A stretch of 64,000 nt of DNA from Erysipelotrichaceae bacterium (GTDB taxonomy: Bacteria; Bacillota_I; Bacilli_A; Erysipelotrichales; Erysipelotrichaceae): positions 372,001-436,000 of the forward strand of contig JAFYHT010000071.1 in NCBI GenBank assembly GCA_017539025.1, written 5' to 3'. Under the pieces are notes generated by a model that searched no databases, was not told the DNA's origin, and saw only the letters and a list, made by a program, of their open reading frames with translations. A program made the position numbers and the translations under genes. The first letter of the stretch is position 1; each line of letters opens with the position of its first letter. Positions 25,151 to 33,251 of the stretch are shown here, in pieces.

Positions 25151-25172
25151 AAACTAGAACGCATTCTAGTTT
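25151..25172. promoter_or_regulatory. TetR operator copy 2
   Basis: A 22-bp palindrome with the core CTAGAACGCATTCTAG flanked by AAA and TTT; only the central bases break symmetry. The gene's RBS (AGGAGGAAGG) begins immediately after it. Confidence 0.75.
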
Positions 25173-25185
25173 AGGAGGAAGGAAA

Positions 25186-26103
25186 ATGGAAACCGTATTC
25201 GTACTGATAAAACAGGTCATCATCATGTTTGTACTGATGTCTGTAGGATATATCTGTTATAAAAAGAAACTGATCTCAGATCAGGGTTCAAAGGATATCG
25301 GTAACATTCTGTTATATGTGGCGATCCCTGTTGTCATCGTATCCAATTTCCATGTGGAAAGAACAGCCGAAAAGACGCAAGCTTTCTTCTACTCGATCCT
25401 GTTTTCTTTCCTGGCAATGCTGGCGGCGATGATCATTTCCTATCTGATCTATCACAAGAAAGACGGTGTTTCCGAGTTTTCCGCAACCTTCTCCAATTCC
25501 GGATTTGTCGGTATTCCTCTGATACAGGCAGTCGTCGGAAGTCATGCGATCTTCTATATCTCGATGATGATCGTATTGACGGGAGTACTTCAATGGACCT
25601 ATGGTGTCTTTGCGATCTCCGGGGATAAGTCAGCCATGAAACCTAAGAAAGTATTAAGCAATCCTGTCGTGATCGCCGTCTTTATCGGATCGATCATCTT
25701 CTTTGGCAATATCACATTGCCTTCAATGGTCAGCAATGTCTTTTCGATCATCAGCGGTTTGAATACTCCATTGGCTATGATCGTATCGGGGGTCTATCTG
25801 GCACAAAGCGATTTACTGGGAATGTTGAGAAAAAAGAAGGTATATGAAGTTTCTCTGATCAGACTTATACTGATCCCGCTTGTCACGATAGTGATCTTCA
25901 GAATGATCCCTTATGAAAACGTTGATATGCTTCTGGCGATATTATTGGCAGCAGCCTGCCCGGTCGGTTCCAATGTTGCGATCTATGCGCAACAATATGA
26001 TAAGGATTACACATCTGCTGTAGAAAACGTATGCATCTCAACGATCCTTTCGATCATTACACTTCCGCTTGTCGTGATGATCGCAAGCTTTCTTTTCAGA
26101 TAA
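25186..26103 (+). CDS. AEC (auxin efflux carrier) family transporter
   Basis: 305-residue membrane protein with about ten hydrophobic helices in two five-helix halves. Characteristic segments are GYICYKKKLISDQGSKDIGNI (short form LISDQGSKDIGN), FSATFSNSGFVGIPLI, and AAACPVGSNVAIYAQQY. Members export or exchange small organic acids (malate, malonate and similar); substrate not determinable. Divergent from tetR with two operators, so probably substrate- or stress-induced. Confidence 0.9.
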   Translation: METVFVLIKQVIIMFVLMSVGYICYKKKLISDQGSKDIGNILLYVAIPVVIVSNFHVERTAEKTQAFFYSILFSFLAMLAAMIISYLIYHKKDGVSEFSATFSNSGFVGIPLIQAVVGSHAIFYISMMIVLTGVLQWTYGVFAISGDKSAMKPKKVLSNPVVIAVFIGSIIFFGNITLPSMVSNVFSIISGLNTPLAMIVSGVYLAQSDLLGMLRKKKVYEVSLIRLILIPLVTIVIFRMIPYENVDMLLAILLAAACPVGSNVAIYAQQYDKDYTSAVENVCISTILSIITLPLVVMIASFLFR

Positions 26104-26109
26104 ATCACA

Positions 26110-26136
26110 AGTCAGCTGTCATGGCTGATTTTTATT
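26110..26136 (+). terminator. Terminator after the AEC transporter
   Basis: TCAGC/GCTGA stem with flanking pairs followed by TTTTTATTT. Confidence 0.65.
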
Positions 26137-26188
26137 TGGACAAAACAAGAGTCTAAAAAAGGAAGAACGGCAGGATTGTGATGAATGC

Positions 26189-26220
26189 CACCTTATAAGA
26201 GGTCACTTCATTGGTATAAT
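26189..26220 (+). promoter_or_regulatory. Near-palindrome and -10 box before the c-di-GMP gene
   Basis: CACCTTATAAG-A-GGT (26189-26203) repeats the palindrome seen at 2320-2333 with one inserted base. A perfect TATAAT lies at about 26215-26220. The leader of about 55 nt ends in AAAGGGG as RBS. Confidence 0.45.
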
Positions 26221-26281
26221 GATAGTGATATAGAAAGATACATCATCATTTTCTGATGTTTATGGAAAGGGGAATATACGG

Positions 26282-29200
26282 ATGAAAAATCATGTGAAAT
26301 TTCATTCCGCCAATGGCAAGAGGATGATCCTGGTCGCCGATGATGAATTCATCAATCGAGAACTCTTGGGTCAGATCTTAAAAGAAGACTATGATGTCGT
26401 CTATGCCAAAGACGGCAATGAAGCAATGGAAAAGATCCGTGAACTGAAGGATGTACTGTCTTTGGTGCTCTTGGATATCCTGATGCCGGGAATGACCGGT
26501 ATCGAAGTGTTGAAGACAGTCAAGGCAGACAGTGAACTGTCACGCATCCCGATCATCGTCGTAACTTCCGAGTCGGAGTCGGAGATCGAATCGCTCTCTC
26601 TGGGCGCCATCGATTTCATTCCGAAACCGTATCCGGCAGTCGGCGTCATCCAGGCGAGAGTCTTAAGGACCATCGAGCTTTCTGAAGACAGGGATATCAT
26701 CCAGTCGACAGAAAGAGACAGCTTGACCGGTCTTTACAACAAGGAATACTTCTACCGCTATGCACAGCAGTATGACCAGTTCCACAAGGATCAGGACATG
26801 GATGCGATCATCGTCGATATCAACCATTTCCATATGATCAATGAAAGATATGGAAATGCCTATGGCGATGAAGTCTTGTGCCGTATCTCCGACCGTTTAA
26901 GAGAAATGGTCCATGAGGCAGGCGGCATCGTCTGTCGAAGAGAAGCGGATACTTTCATGGTGTATTGTCCGCATCGAAGTGACTATAAAGATATCTTAGA
27001 TAACGCATCGATCGGTCTGGCGGATGATGATTCCGGAAATCATCGTGTCCGTTTAAGAATGGGTGTCTATTCGCAAGTCGATAAGGATCTTGATATCGAA
27101 AGAAGATTTGACCACGCCAAGATGGCAGCTGATACGGTCAAGAACAGTTTCACAAAGACGATCGGTATCTATGACAACGACCTCCACGAAAGAGAACTGT
27201 ATGCGGAACAGCTGATCGAAGAATTCCCGATCGCGATCGCCGAGGAACAGTTCCAGGTCTACTACCAGCCGAAGTTCGATGTCCGTCCGGATATCCCGAT
27301 CCTGACAAGTGCTGAAGCACTGGTGCGTTGGATCCATCCGAAACTCGGCATGATCTCTCCGGGTATCTTCATCCCTCTGTTTGAAGAAAACGGTCTGATC
27401 GAAAAGCTGGACAAGTATGTCTGGCGAAAGACAGCTTCTCAGATCAAGGAATGGAAAGACAAGTATGACTATGCGATCCCGGTTTCCGTCAACGTATCCA
27501 GGATCGATATGTATGATCCAAATCTTGCGGAAGAGCTCGTCAATATCGTAAAGGACAACGATCTGACAACTCATGATCTGATGCTGGAGGTGACGGAATC
27601 GGCATATACCGAAGAATCCGAACAGATCATTGAGACTGTCAACAACTTAAGAAAACTGGGATTCCGTATCGAGATGGATGATTTCGGTACCGGATATTCT
27701 TCTTTGAATATGATCTCCAATCTGCCGATCGATGCCCTGAAGCTCGATATGCAGTTCATCAGAAACGCCTTCAAGGAAGGCGGAAATATCAGAGTGGTGG
27801 AAGTCATCATCGACATTGCGGACTTCCTGAATGTTCCGGTCATCGCGGAAGGCGTGGAAACGGAAAAACAGCTGGATGCCTTGAAGGAACTGGGCTGCGA
27901 TATCGTACAGGGTTACTTCTTCTCCAAGCCGGTACCGGCTTCTGAATTTGAACCATTCATCTTACAAAGGAAAGAAGCGGAAAAACAGACCGTCCATGAA
28001 GATCAGGATGATTTCGTAGATAAGGTCAAGTCAGCACAGCTGGATGCGGCGAGAAACTCTGTACAGGGCAAGGAAGAATTCGGCGGAGAGATCCTGAATC
28101 AGGATGGTCCTCCGATCAATTCCGGAATCCAGTTAAGAACTGCCAATATCAGTTTCGTGGTCATCGCCTTTCTGGCAGCGATCGCTCTGTTCATGGCGGA
28201 CATTGCCGTATCCAACGGCTACAAGCGCATGGAGATCGCATCCGACAGATACATCTCAGCGCAATTGGCGGCTTCCGATATGGTCTCGGGTTCCGACTAT
28301 CTGACCGACAGAGTAAGATGTTTCGTCGTGACAGGAGAACTTCAATATCTCACGGATTTCTTTGAAGAAGTCGAAGTGACACAGAGAAGAGACAAGGCGG
28401 TGCAGAGTCTGGAAGAACTTTTGGGTGATGATAAGAGCGGTGCTCTGGCAAACCTCAACAGTGCACTGGATCTTTCCAACGAACTGGTCAAGACCGAATA
28501 TGAGGCGATGAGGCTGATGTTGGAGGCGGGAGATTATGATCTCAATCAGATCCCGGAAGAGATCTCAATGATCAGACTGTCTGAGGAAGATCTCGCCTTA
28601 AGTAAAGAGGAACAGAAAGAGAAAGCACAGAGACTCGTCTTTGACAACGAATACATGCACTACAAGGACAGGATCAGAGAAAACGTATCTCTGTGTACGC
28701 AATCACTGATCAGATCCTCATCACAGGAACTGGAGAATGCTTCCGCAAGGCTGAATTTGCTGGTAAACATCCTGACGATCGTCACGATCACGTTCTTACT
28801 GATCGTGCTTGGATTTGTCATCTTCATCTCCCAGCAGATCAGAAAGCCATTGACCAAGATGGTGGAACTGATGCAGGAACAGAAGAGCATCCCGCCGACA
28901 GGTGTCGAGGAACTGCGCTATGTTTCTAGGACTTACAATACCGTCCTGGAACAGAACCAGTCGACCCAGGACAAGCTGTCTTATGAAGCTTCTCATGATG
29001 CACTGACGGGATTATTTAACAGAGGAGCTTATGATCTGCTCATACAGAACGTCGATACCGAACACATGGCGTTGTTATTGGTGGATGTCGACAAGTTCAA
29101 ACAGGTCAATGATACCTATGGCCATGCGGTCGGTGACAGAGTTTTGAAGAGAGTTGCCGAGATCCTGACCAATTCATTCCGAAGCGTCGATATCATCTGC

Positions 29201-29458
29201 CGTTTCGGTGGTGATGAATTCGTAGTCGTCATGACCAGAGCCAATTCTTCGATGAAACAGCTCGTTGCCAACAAGATCAATGCGGCAAACGAGATCCTGC
29301 AACATCCAAAGGATGATCTGCCTCCGTTCTCACTCAGCGTTGGCGTTGCCTTCTCCGATCGTGAGAATCCGCAGGGCGATATCTTCAAAGATGCGGACAA
29401 AGCACTGTATCGTGTCAAGGATACAGGCAGAGGCGGTATTGCCTTCTATGAAGGATAA
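26282..29458 (+). CDS. Membrane c-di-GMP protein: REC - degenerate GGDEF - EAL - TM - sensor - TM - GGDEF
   Basis: 1058 residues. A receiver domain (about 14-130) has Asp65 in LLDILMPG, Thr95 and Lys115. A first GGDEF-like domain (about 142-300) has READTF in place of GGDEF, so it is not a cyclase. The EAL domain (about 312-565) is intact by motif: EALVRW (Glu346), SVNVS, EVTES, MDDFGTGYSS, KLD, AEGVE, QGYFFSKP. A helix at about 623-645, an extracytoplasmic region (about 646-828) and a second helix (about 829-851) follow. The final GGDEF domain (about 900-1058) has RFGGDEF and a canonical RxxD inhibitory site (968-971). It should both make and break c-di-GMP. Monocistronic; no partner kinase is adjacent. 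Confidence 0.92.
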   Translation: MKNHVKFHSANGKRMILVADDEFINRELLGQILKEDYDVVYAKDGNEAMEKIRELKDVLSLVLLDILMPGMTGIEVLKTVKADSELSRIPIIVVTSESESEIESLSLGAIDFIPKPYPAVGVIQARVLRTIELSEDRDIIQSTERDSLTGLYNKEYFYRYAQQYDQFHKDQDMDAIIVDINHFHMINERYGNAYGDEVLCRISDRLREMVHEAGGIVCRREADTFMVYCPHRSDYKDILDNASIGLADDDSGNHRVRLRMGVYSQVDKDLDIERRFDHAKMAADTVKNSFTKTIGIYDNDLHERELYAEQLIEEFPIAIAEEQFQVYYQPKFDVRPDIPILTSAEALVRWIHPKLGMISPGIFIPLFEENGLIEKLDKYVWRKTASQIKEWKDKYDYAIPVSVNVSRIDMYDPNLAEELVNIVKDNDLTTHDLMLEVTESAYTEESEQIIETVNNLRKLGFRIEMDDFGTGYSSLNMISNLPIDALKLDMQFIRNAFKEGGNIRVVEVIIDIADFLNVPVIAEGVETEKQLDALKELGCDIVQGYFFSKPVPASEFEPFILQRKEAEKQTVHEDQDDFVDKVKSAQLDAARNSVQGKEEFGGEILNQDGPPINSGIQLRTANISFVVIAFLAAIALFMADIAVSNGYKRMEIASDRYISAQLAASDMVSGSDYLTDRVRCFVVTGELQYLTDFFEEVEVTQRRDKAVQSLEELLGDDKSGALANLNSALDLSNELVKTEYEAMRLMLEAGDYDLNQIPEEISMIRLSEEDLALSKEEQKEKAQRLVFDNEYMHYKDRIRENVSLCTQSLIRSSSQELENASARLNLLVNILTIVTITFLLIVLGFVIFISQQIRKPLTKMVELMQEQKSIPPTGVEELRYVSRTYNTVLEQNQSTQDKLSYEASHDALTGLFNRGAYDLLIQNVDTEHMALLLVDVDKFKQVNDTYGHAVGDRVLKRVAEILTNSFRSVDIICRFGGDEFVVVMTRANSSMKQLVANKINAANEILQHPKDDLPPFSLSVGVAFSDRENPQGDIFKDADKALYRVKDTGRGGIAFYEG

Positions 29459-29530
29459 TTACTTAAAAAATCTCGTTTCATAATGTAAAATAAAGACATA
29501 AGAAAAGCGTTTTGCGGAAAGGAAGATACA

Positions 29531-30043
29531 ATGGGTTTATTTGACAAATTATTCAAAAAAGAAGAAGAGGTAGTATTACCTGAACTGAACGTAGGCGATG
29601 ATGATATTGTCGCTCTGGCAGATGGAGAGTTAATTGATATCAAAACGGTATCAGATCCTGTCTTTGCAGAGCAGATGATGGGTAAATCCACTGCCTTCAA
29701 GTTCCCTGGTGACAAGGTCGTATTATGTGCGCCAGCAAATGGTACTTTAGCAGTCCTGTTCCCGACAGGACATGCCTATGGTCTGATGATGAACAACGGT
29801 GTAGAACTCTTAGTCCACTGTGGCGTCGATACCGTCAATGCCAATGGCGATGGCTTCAGACTCTTGGGCAAGAAACAGGGTGATACAGTTAAAGCAGGTG
29901 ATCCGATCGTTGAAGTCGATCTCAAGAAGCTGTCAAAGACATATGATATGTCAACGATGCTGATCATCACCAATGCCAATGACAAGGAACTGGATTTCGT
30001 TGATCCAAAACCTGTTACAAGAGGCGAAAAGGTCACAAAATAA
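29531..30043 (+). CDS. Stand-alone PTS EIIA, glucose type
   Basis: 170-residue EIIA-Glc/Crr-type domain. Pattern ALADGELIDIKTVSDPVFAEQMMG, here given as LADGELIDIKTVSDPVFA; His81 (GHAYGL) and the phosphorylated His96 (LLVHCGVDTV). Serves glucose/GlcNAc/sucrose-class EIIBC permeases lacking their own EIIA; none is in the window. An N-terminal amphipathic stretch GLFDKLFKKE resembles the membrane-touching tail of Crr. RBS GGAAAGGAAG. Possible -10 TAAAAT at 29486-29491. Confidence 0.93.
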   Translation: MGLFDKLFKKEEEVVLPELNVGDDDIVALADGELIDIKTVSDPVFAEQMMGKSTAFKFPGDKVVLCAPANGTLAVLFPTGHAYGLMMNNGVELLVHCGVDTVNANGDGFRLLGKKQGDTVKAGDPIVEVDLKKLSKTYDMSTMLIITNANDKELDFVDPKPVTRGEKVTK

Positions 30044-30062
30044 GACAAGTAAAAATCATTAG

Positions 30063-30098
30063 ACAAAAGATACAGAGCGATCTGTATCTTTTGTTTTA
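30063..30098 (+). terminator. Terminator after EIIA-Glc
   Basis: A perfect 14-bp stem, ACAAAAGATACAGA (30063-30076) with TCTGTATCTTTTGT (30081-30094), then TTTT. Confidence 0.9.
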
Positions 30099-30109
30099 AA
30101 AAAATCATG

Positions 30110-30137
30110 AAAAGACACGGATCATCCCGTGTCTTTT
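30110..30137 (-). terminator. Terminator of the MBL/ABC exporter unit
   Basis: AAAAGACACGG pairs with CCGTGTCTTTT (30127-30137), A/T-runs on both sides; it serves the convergent minus-strand operon and overlaps the MBL stop codon. Confidence 0.85.
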
Positions 30138-30822
30138 ACAGTTCTTCTCTGAGTTGTTTCAATAATGCTTCTTTGGTGTAGATCGGCCAGTGTCCGCCGA
30201 TGATGTATTGCGCATCGATCGTTTCAAGTTTCTCAATGAGTTGTTTCAACAATACCGGATCGGCGATCCATGAAGGGAAGACACCGGAGATGCAGTCACC
30301 GATGAATAAGACTTTCTCACTTGGAACATAGATAAGTGTCGCATCATCGGTGTGCGGTGAGACACATTCAAATACTTCGACTTCAAGATTTCCGGCATCC
30401 AGTGCCACCTTGTCTTCATAGACGATATCGGCAGGGATGACGATGATCTCTTTTTTACCACCTTCGTATTCTTTATAGATGCTGGGATCAAGATTCAGGA
30501 ATTCCTGATCACTTTCTTGCGTCCTGTTTTCAATGAAGTAGCGAAGATACTTGTCTGTCATCTTGTTTGCCAGAGAAACTCCGTTGATGCAATGCATCGC
30601 GAAAGAGTGATCCCAGTGCCAGTGGGTGATGATCGTGATCTCAGGAAGCGGAAGATCTTGTTTTCTTAATGCATCATAGAATTCATCGAGATGAGCCTTG
30701 CTGTGGCCGGCATCGACAGCGATGGAATAGCGGTCACCCTTGATATAGCCCAAAGCAGGTCTGTCTCTTTCTTCTTCATATGCGGAATAGTAGATCCTGT
30801 CAGAATATTTAATAAGTTCCAT
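30136..30822 (-). CDS. MBL-fold metallo-hydrolase
   Basis: 228 residues of the metallo-beta-lactamase fold. The dinuclear metal motif is THWHWDHS, with further ligands in SPHTDDATLIYV, FIGDCISG and IIGGHWPIY. Small single-domain members include thioesterases, lactonases and glyoxalase II-like enzymes; the substrate is not evident. Last gene of a minus-strand operon behind the ABC exporter (31 nt gap, RBS AAGGA). Confidence 0.87.
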   Translation of the reverse strand: MELIKYSDRIYYSAYEEERDRPALGYIKGDRYSIAVDAGHSKAHLDEFYDALRKQDLPLPEITIITHWHWDHSFAMHCINGVSLANKMTDKYLRYFIENRTQESDQEFLNLDPSIYKEYEGGKKEIIVIPADIVYEDKVALDAGNLEVEVFECVSPHTDDATLIYVPSEKVLFIGDCISGVFPSWIADPVLLKQLIEKLETIDAQYIIGGHWPIYTKEALLKQLREEL

Positions 30823-30853
30823 ATCTTTTCCTTCTTTACTCTTTCAGTATATC

Positions 30854-32455
30854 CTATCGTGCCAGTCGTTTTACTGACAGGTAGAACAGGAATGCGAGGA
30901 TGCCGTAAACAGCTATGATGATCGCTGCACCGATCACAGAACCTCCCATATAGACAAGGACTCCCATGCCGGACATCAGGATCATCGATACGATCATGTT
31001 GGGAAGAAGATAGAGAGAAACGGCGGCTCCCTGTTTCACGACTTCCGCTTCATCATCCCAGTCAAGTCTTCTGTGTCTGATCCCGCAATGCATGCCGTAT
31101 GTCGTAGAGAACAGGCACATCGAGACGATCATGAAAACTCCAAGGATGTATTCATACCATCTTGCCCGAAAGGCATACATTCCCGATATCACCGCCAGTA
31201 CGGCAGGGATCATATTCAGACAGAGATTGAAACACATCTTTCCTTTGTATATCGTCAGCTTATCGATCGGAAGGGAGTCCAGGATCCACTCATTCTTTCC
31301 TTCCAGAGAAGGACTTGGTGCAGTTGTCGGCAACATACCAACAAAGAAATAGACCAGGATCGGCCAGACCAGAGCCAGCGGTGAGATATCAAATTGTGCA
31401 CCTTCACTTAATGAAGAGATGATCTTTTTCATATCGACAAAGGGAAGGATGATCGTTACCAGGATCGACATCACGGCACCCAGCCCCAGATTGGATGCGC
31501 ATAGAGCTGAAGCGGTGACTCGCTTGAATTCCTTGAAGGCAATGCTTGAGATCATCGATCTCTTTTTATAGGCGTTTGAAGTGATCTTTTTCTTTTTGTG
31601 CCTGTCACCCGTCGTCAGCTTTGAATTGATCTTACCGTAGTTTCTTGAAATGAATAAGATCGAAACGAGGAACGTGATCAAAGAGATCAGGATCATCAGA
31701 AAAAACGAAAGGATACTTTCCTTTACGATCGCATTTTCAAAGAATCTGATCGTAGGAATGTAATTTGAGATCGAAGAAAGAGCCTGGCTTGACTGATCGA
31801 TCATCGCGTTTGTTCCTTCTCCCCTGAAGAAAAGATCCAGGAAGTATCTGAAGAAGAATGAAAAGATGATCACCGCAAAAGACAGGATCGTCTGGATCAG
31901 CGTCTTGTGCTTAAAGCGTGATCCGATATTTGCGATCAGAGCTCCAAGAAGCGTTGCGAGCAGCGAAGGAAGTAAGGGAAGGAATGGCGTCATGATGATC
32001 CATGCGATATAGATCCAAATGGATGGATCCATGGTCATCCCGTAGGCGATAAGTCCGGCAAGGCTGATCGCAAAATGTAACGGCAGATCTTTCAGATACA
32101 TCAGAAGGAATCTGGAAGATACGATCTGTTTTACAGTAAACGGCATCGCCATCAGGATGTCGTATTCTTTGAAGGCATAGAGATAGCCGTTGGATTTTGT
32201 ATAAGTCAATATCAGCGCAAGAGAAGAAACGCTCACCGCTGATAGAGACGGGATCATCTTTCCATATCCCATCTGATAAAAGGAATAGGAGATGACATAA
32301 ATATAAGAGGCTCCCATCACCACGAACAGGACGATCGAGAAAAGATCCAGAGCAGCTCTGTTTCTTTTCTTTTTGTCTTTGGAATGTCTTAAGACGTTGA
32401 TGCAGCTTTTGGAGGCAAGCATCGTCTTAAGTAAAGACAGATCTTTTCTAGTCAT
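30854..32455 (-). CDS. ABC transporter permease (large, exporter type)
   Basis: 533 residues with about ten to twelve hydrophobic helices and a long basic loop near residue 230 (RHKKKKITSNAYKKRS). The start at 32455 begins MTRKDLSLLKTMLASK and overlaps the ATPase stop by 8 nt; the frame stays open further upstream but only as a shadow of the ATPase gene. It pairs with the ATPase as a two-gene exporter, similar in layout to YhaP-like or lantibiotic-immunity-type permeases. Cargo unknown. Confidence 0.82.
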   Translation of the reverse strand: MTRKDLSLLKTMLASKSCINVLRHSKDKKKRNRAALDLFSIVLFVVMGASYIYVISYSFYQMGYGKMIPSLSAVSVSSLALILTYTKSNGYLYAFKEYDILMAMPFTVKQIVSSRFLLMYLKDLPLHFAISLAGLIAYGMTMDPSIWIYIAWIIMTPFLPLLPSLLATLLGALIANIGSRFKHKTLIQTILSFAVIIFSFFFRYFLDLFFRGEGTNAMIDQSSQALSSISNYIPTIRFFENAIVKESILSFFLMILISLITFLVSILFISRNYGKINSKLTTGDRHKKKKITSNAYKKRSMISSIAFKEFKRVTASALCASNLGLGAVMSILVTIILPFVDMKKIISSLSEGAQFDISPLALVWPILVYFFVGMLPTTAPSPSLEGKNEWILDSLPIDKLTIYKGKMCFNLCLNMIPAVLAVISGMYAFRARWYEYILGVFMIVSMCLFSTTYGMHCGIRHRRLDWDDEAEVVKQGAAVSLYLLPNMIVSMILMSGMGVLVYMGGSVIGAAIIIAVYGILAFLFYLSVKRLAR

Positions 32456-33170
32456 CCCTGACAGCCTCCATGAATACTTCTTCCAAAGACTGTTTTCCTT
32501 GTAAGAGTTCTTCGATCTTTCCGTTTGCGATGATCTTGCCTTTCTTGATGATGGCGATCTTATTGCAGAGCTTTTCGGCAACATCCAGGACGTGGGTGGA
32601 GAAGAATACGGCAGCTCCGTTTGAACACATCTCATGCATGATCTCTTTCAGTGTGAAAGATGCTTTCGGATCAAGTCCGACAAACGGTTCATCCAGGACC
32701 AGGAGTTTCGGTTCATGAATGAGAGCGGAGATGATCGCAACTTTCTGTTTCATGCCATGAGAATAGGAGGAGATGGTATCTGATAAGGCATCCATGATCT
32801 CAAAGCGGGATGCGTAGTCTTCGATCTTTCTTTTTCTTTCTTCTTCGCTCACTTCAAAAGCGTCTGCAACAAAATTCAGAAACTGCAGTCCTGTCAGATT
32901 CTCATAGAGGTCGGGATTATCAGGGATATAGGCCGTGATCTTCTTGCACTGCATCGGTTCATTTTTTACATCGTGTCCATCGATCTTGATCGTTCCTTCC
33001 TCGTAATCCAGCACACCGACAAGGGCACGGATCGTCGTACTTTTTCCGGCACCGTTGTGTCCGATAAAGCCGAAGATGTCTCCGGCTTCCACATTCAGAC
33101 TGATGTCATCGACTGCCTTGTTTTCTTTGGAATATGATTTTGAGAAGTTTGTGATTTCAAGTATGTTCAT
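32448..33170 (-). CDS. ABC transporter ATP-binding protein
   Basis: 240 residues. Walker A GHNGAGKST, signature SYSHGMKQKV, Walker B LLVLDEPFVGLDP, and the switch histidine in FFSTHVLD. The SHGMKQ signature is typical of ABC-2 type exporters (CcmA-like). Start at 33170 is preferred because GGAGGT lies directly before it; a start five codons further out would include this RBS. Coupled to the permease by an 8-nt overlap. Confidence 0.93.
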   Translation of the reverse strand: MNILEITNFSKSYSKENKAVDDISLNVEAGDIFGFIGHNGAGKSTTIRALVGVLDYEEGTIKIDGHDVKNEPMQCKKITAYIPDNPDLYENLTGLQFLNFVADAFEVSEEERKRKIEDYASRFEIMDALSDTISSYSHGMKQKVAIISALIHEPKLLVLDEPFVGLDPKASFTLKEIMHEMCSNGAAVFFSTHVLDVAEKLCNKIAIIKKGKIIANGKIEELLQGKQSLEEVFMEAVRDD

Positions 33171-33220
33171 GGATGATACCTCCATATAATGATCTGTTTT
33201 TTCTTATTATATTACAGGCA

Positions 33221-33249
33221 AAAGAAAAGCTCATCTTTGAAGATGAGCT
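33221..33249 (-). terminator. Terminator after glnN
   Basis: AGCTCATCTT/AAGATGAGCT stem; on the minus strand it is followed by TTTCTTTT. It starts 2 nt after the glnN stop. Confidence 0.85.
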
Positions 33250-33251
33250 CC

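Noticed and set aside
32456..32635. 60-residue extension of the ABC permease
   Set aside because: It overlaps the ATPase gene completely and its composition (Ser/Arg-rich) is that of an antisense-frame shadow.
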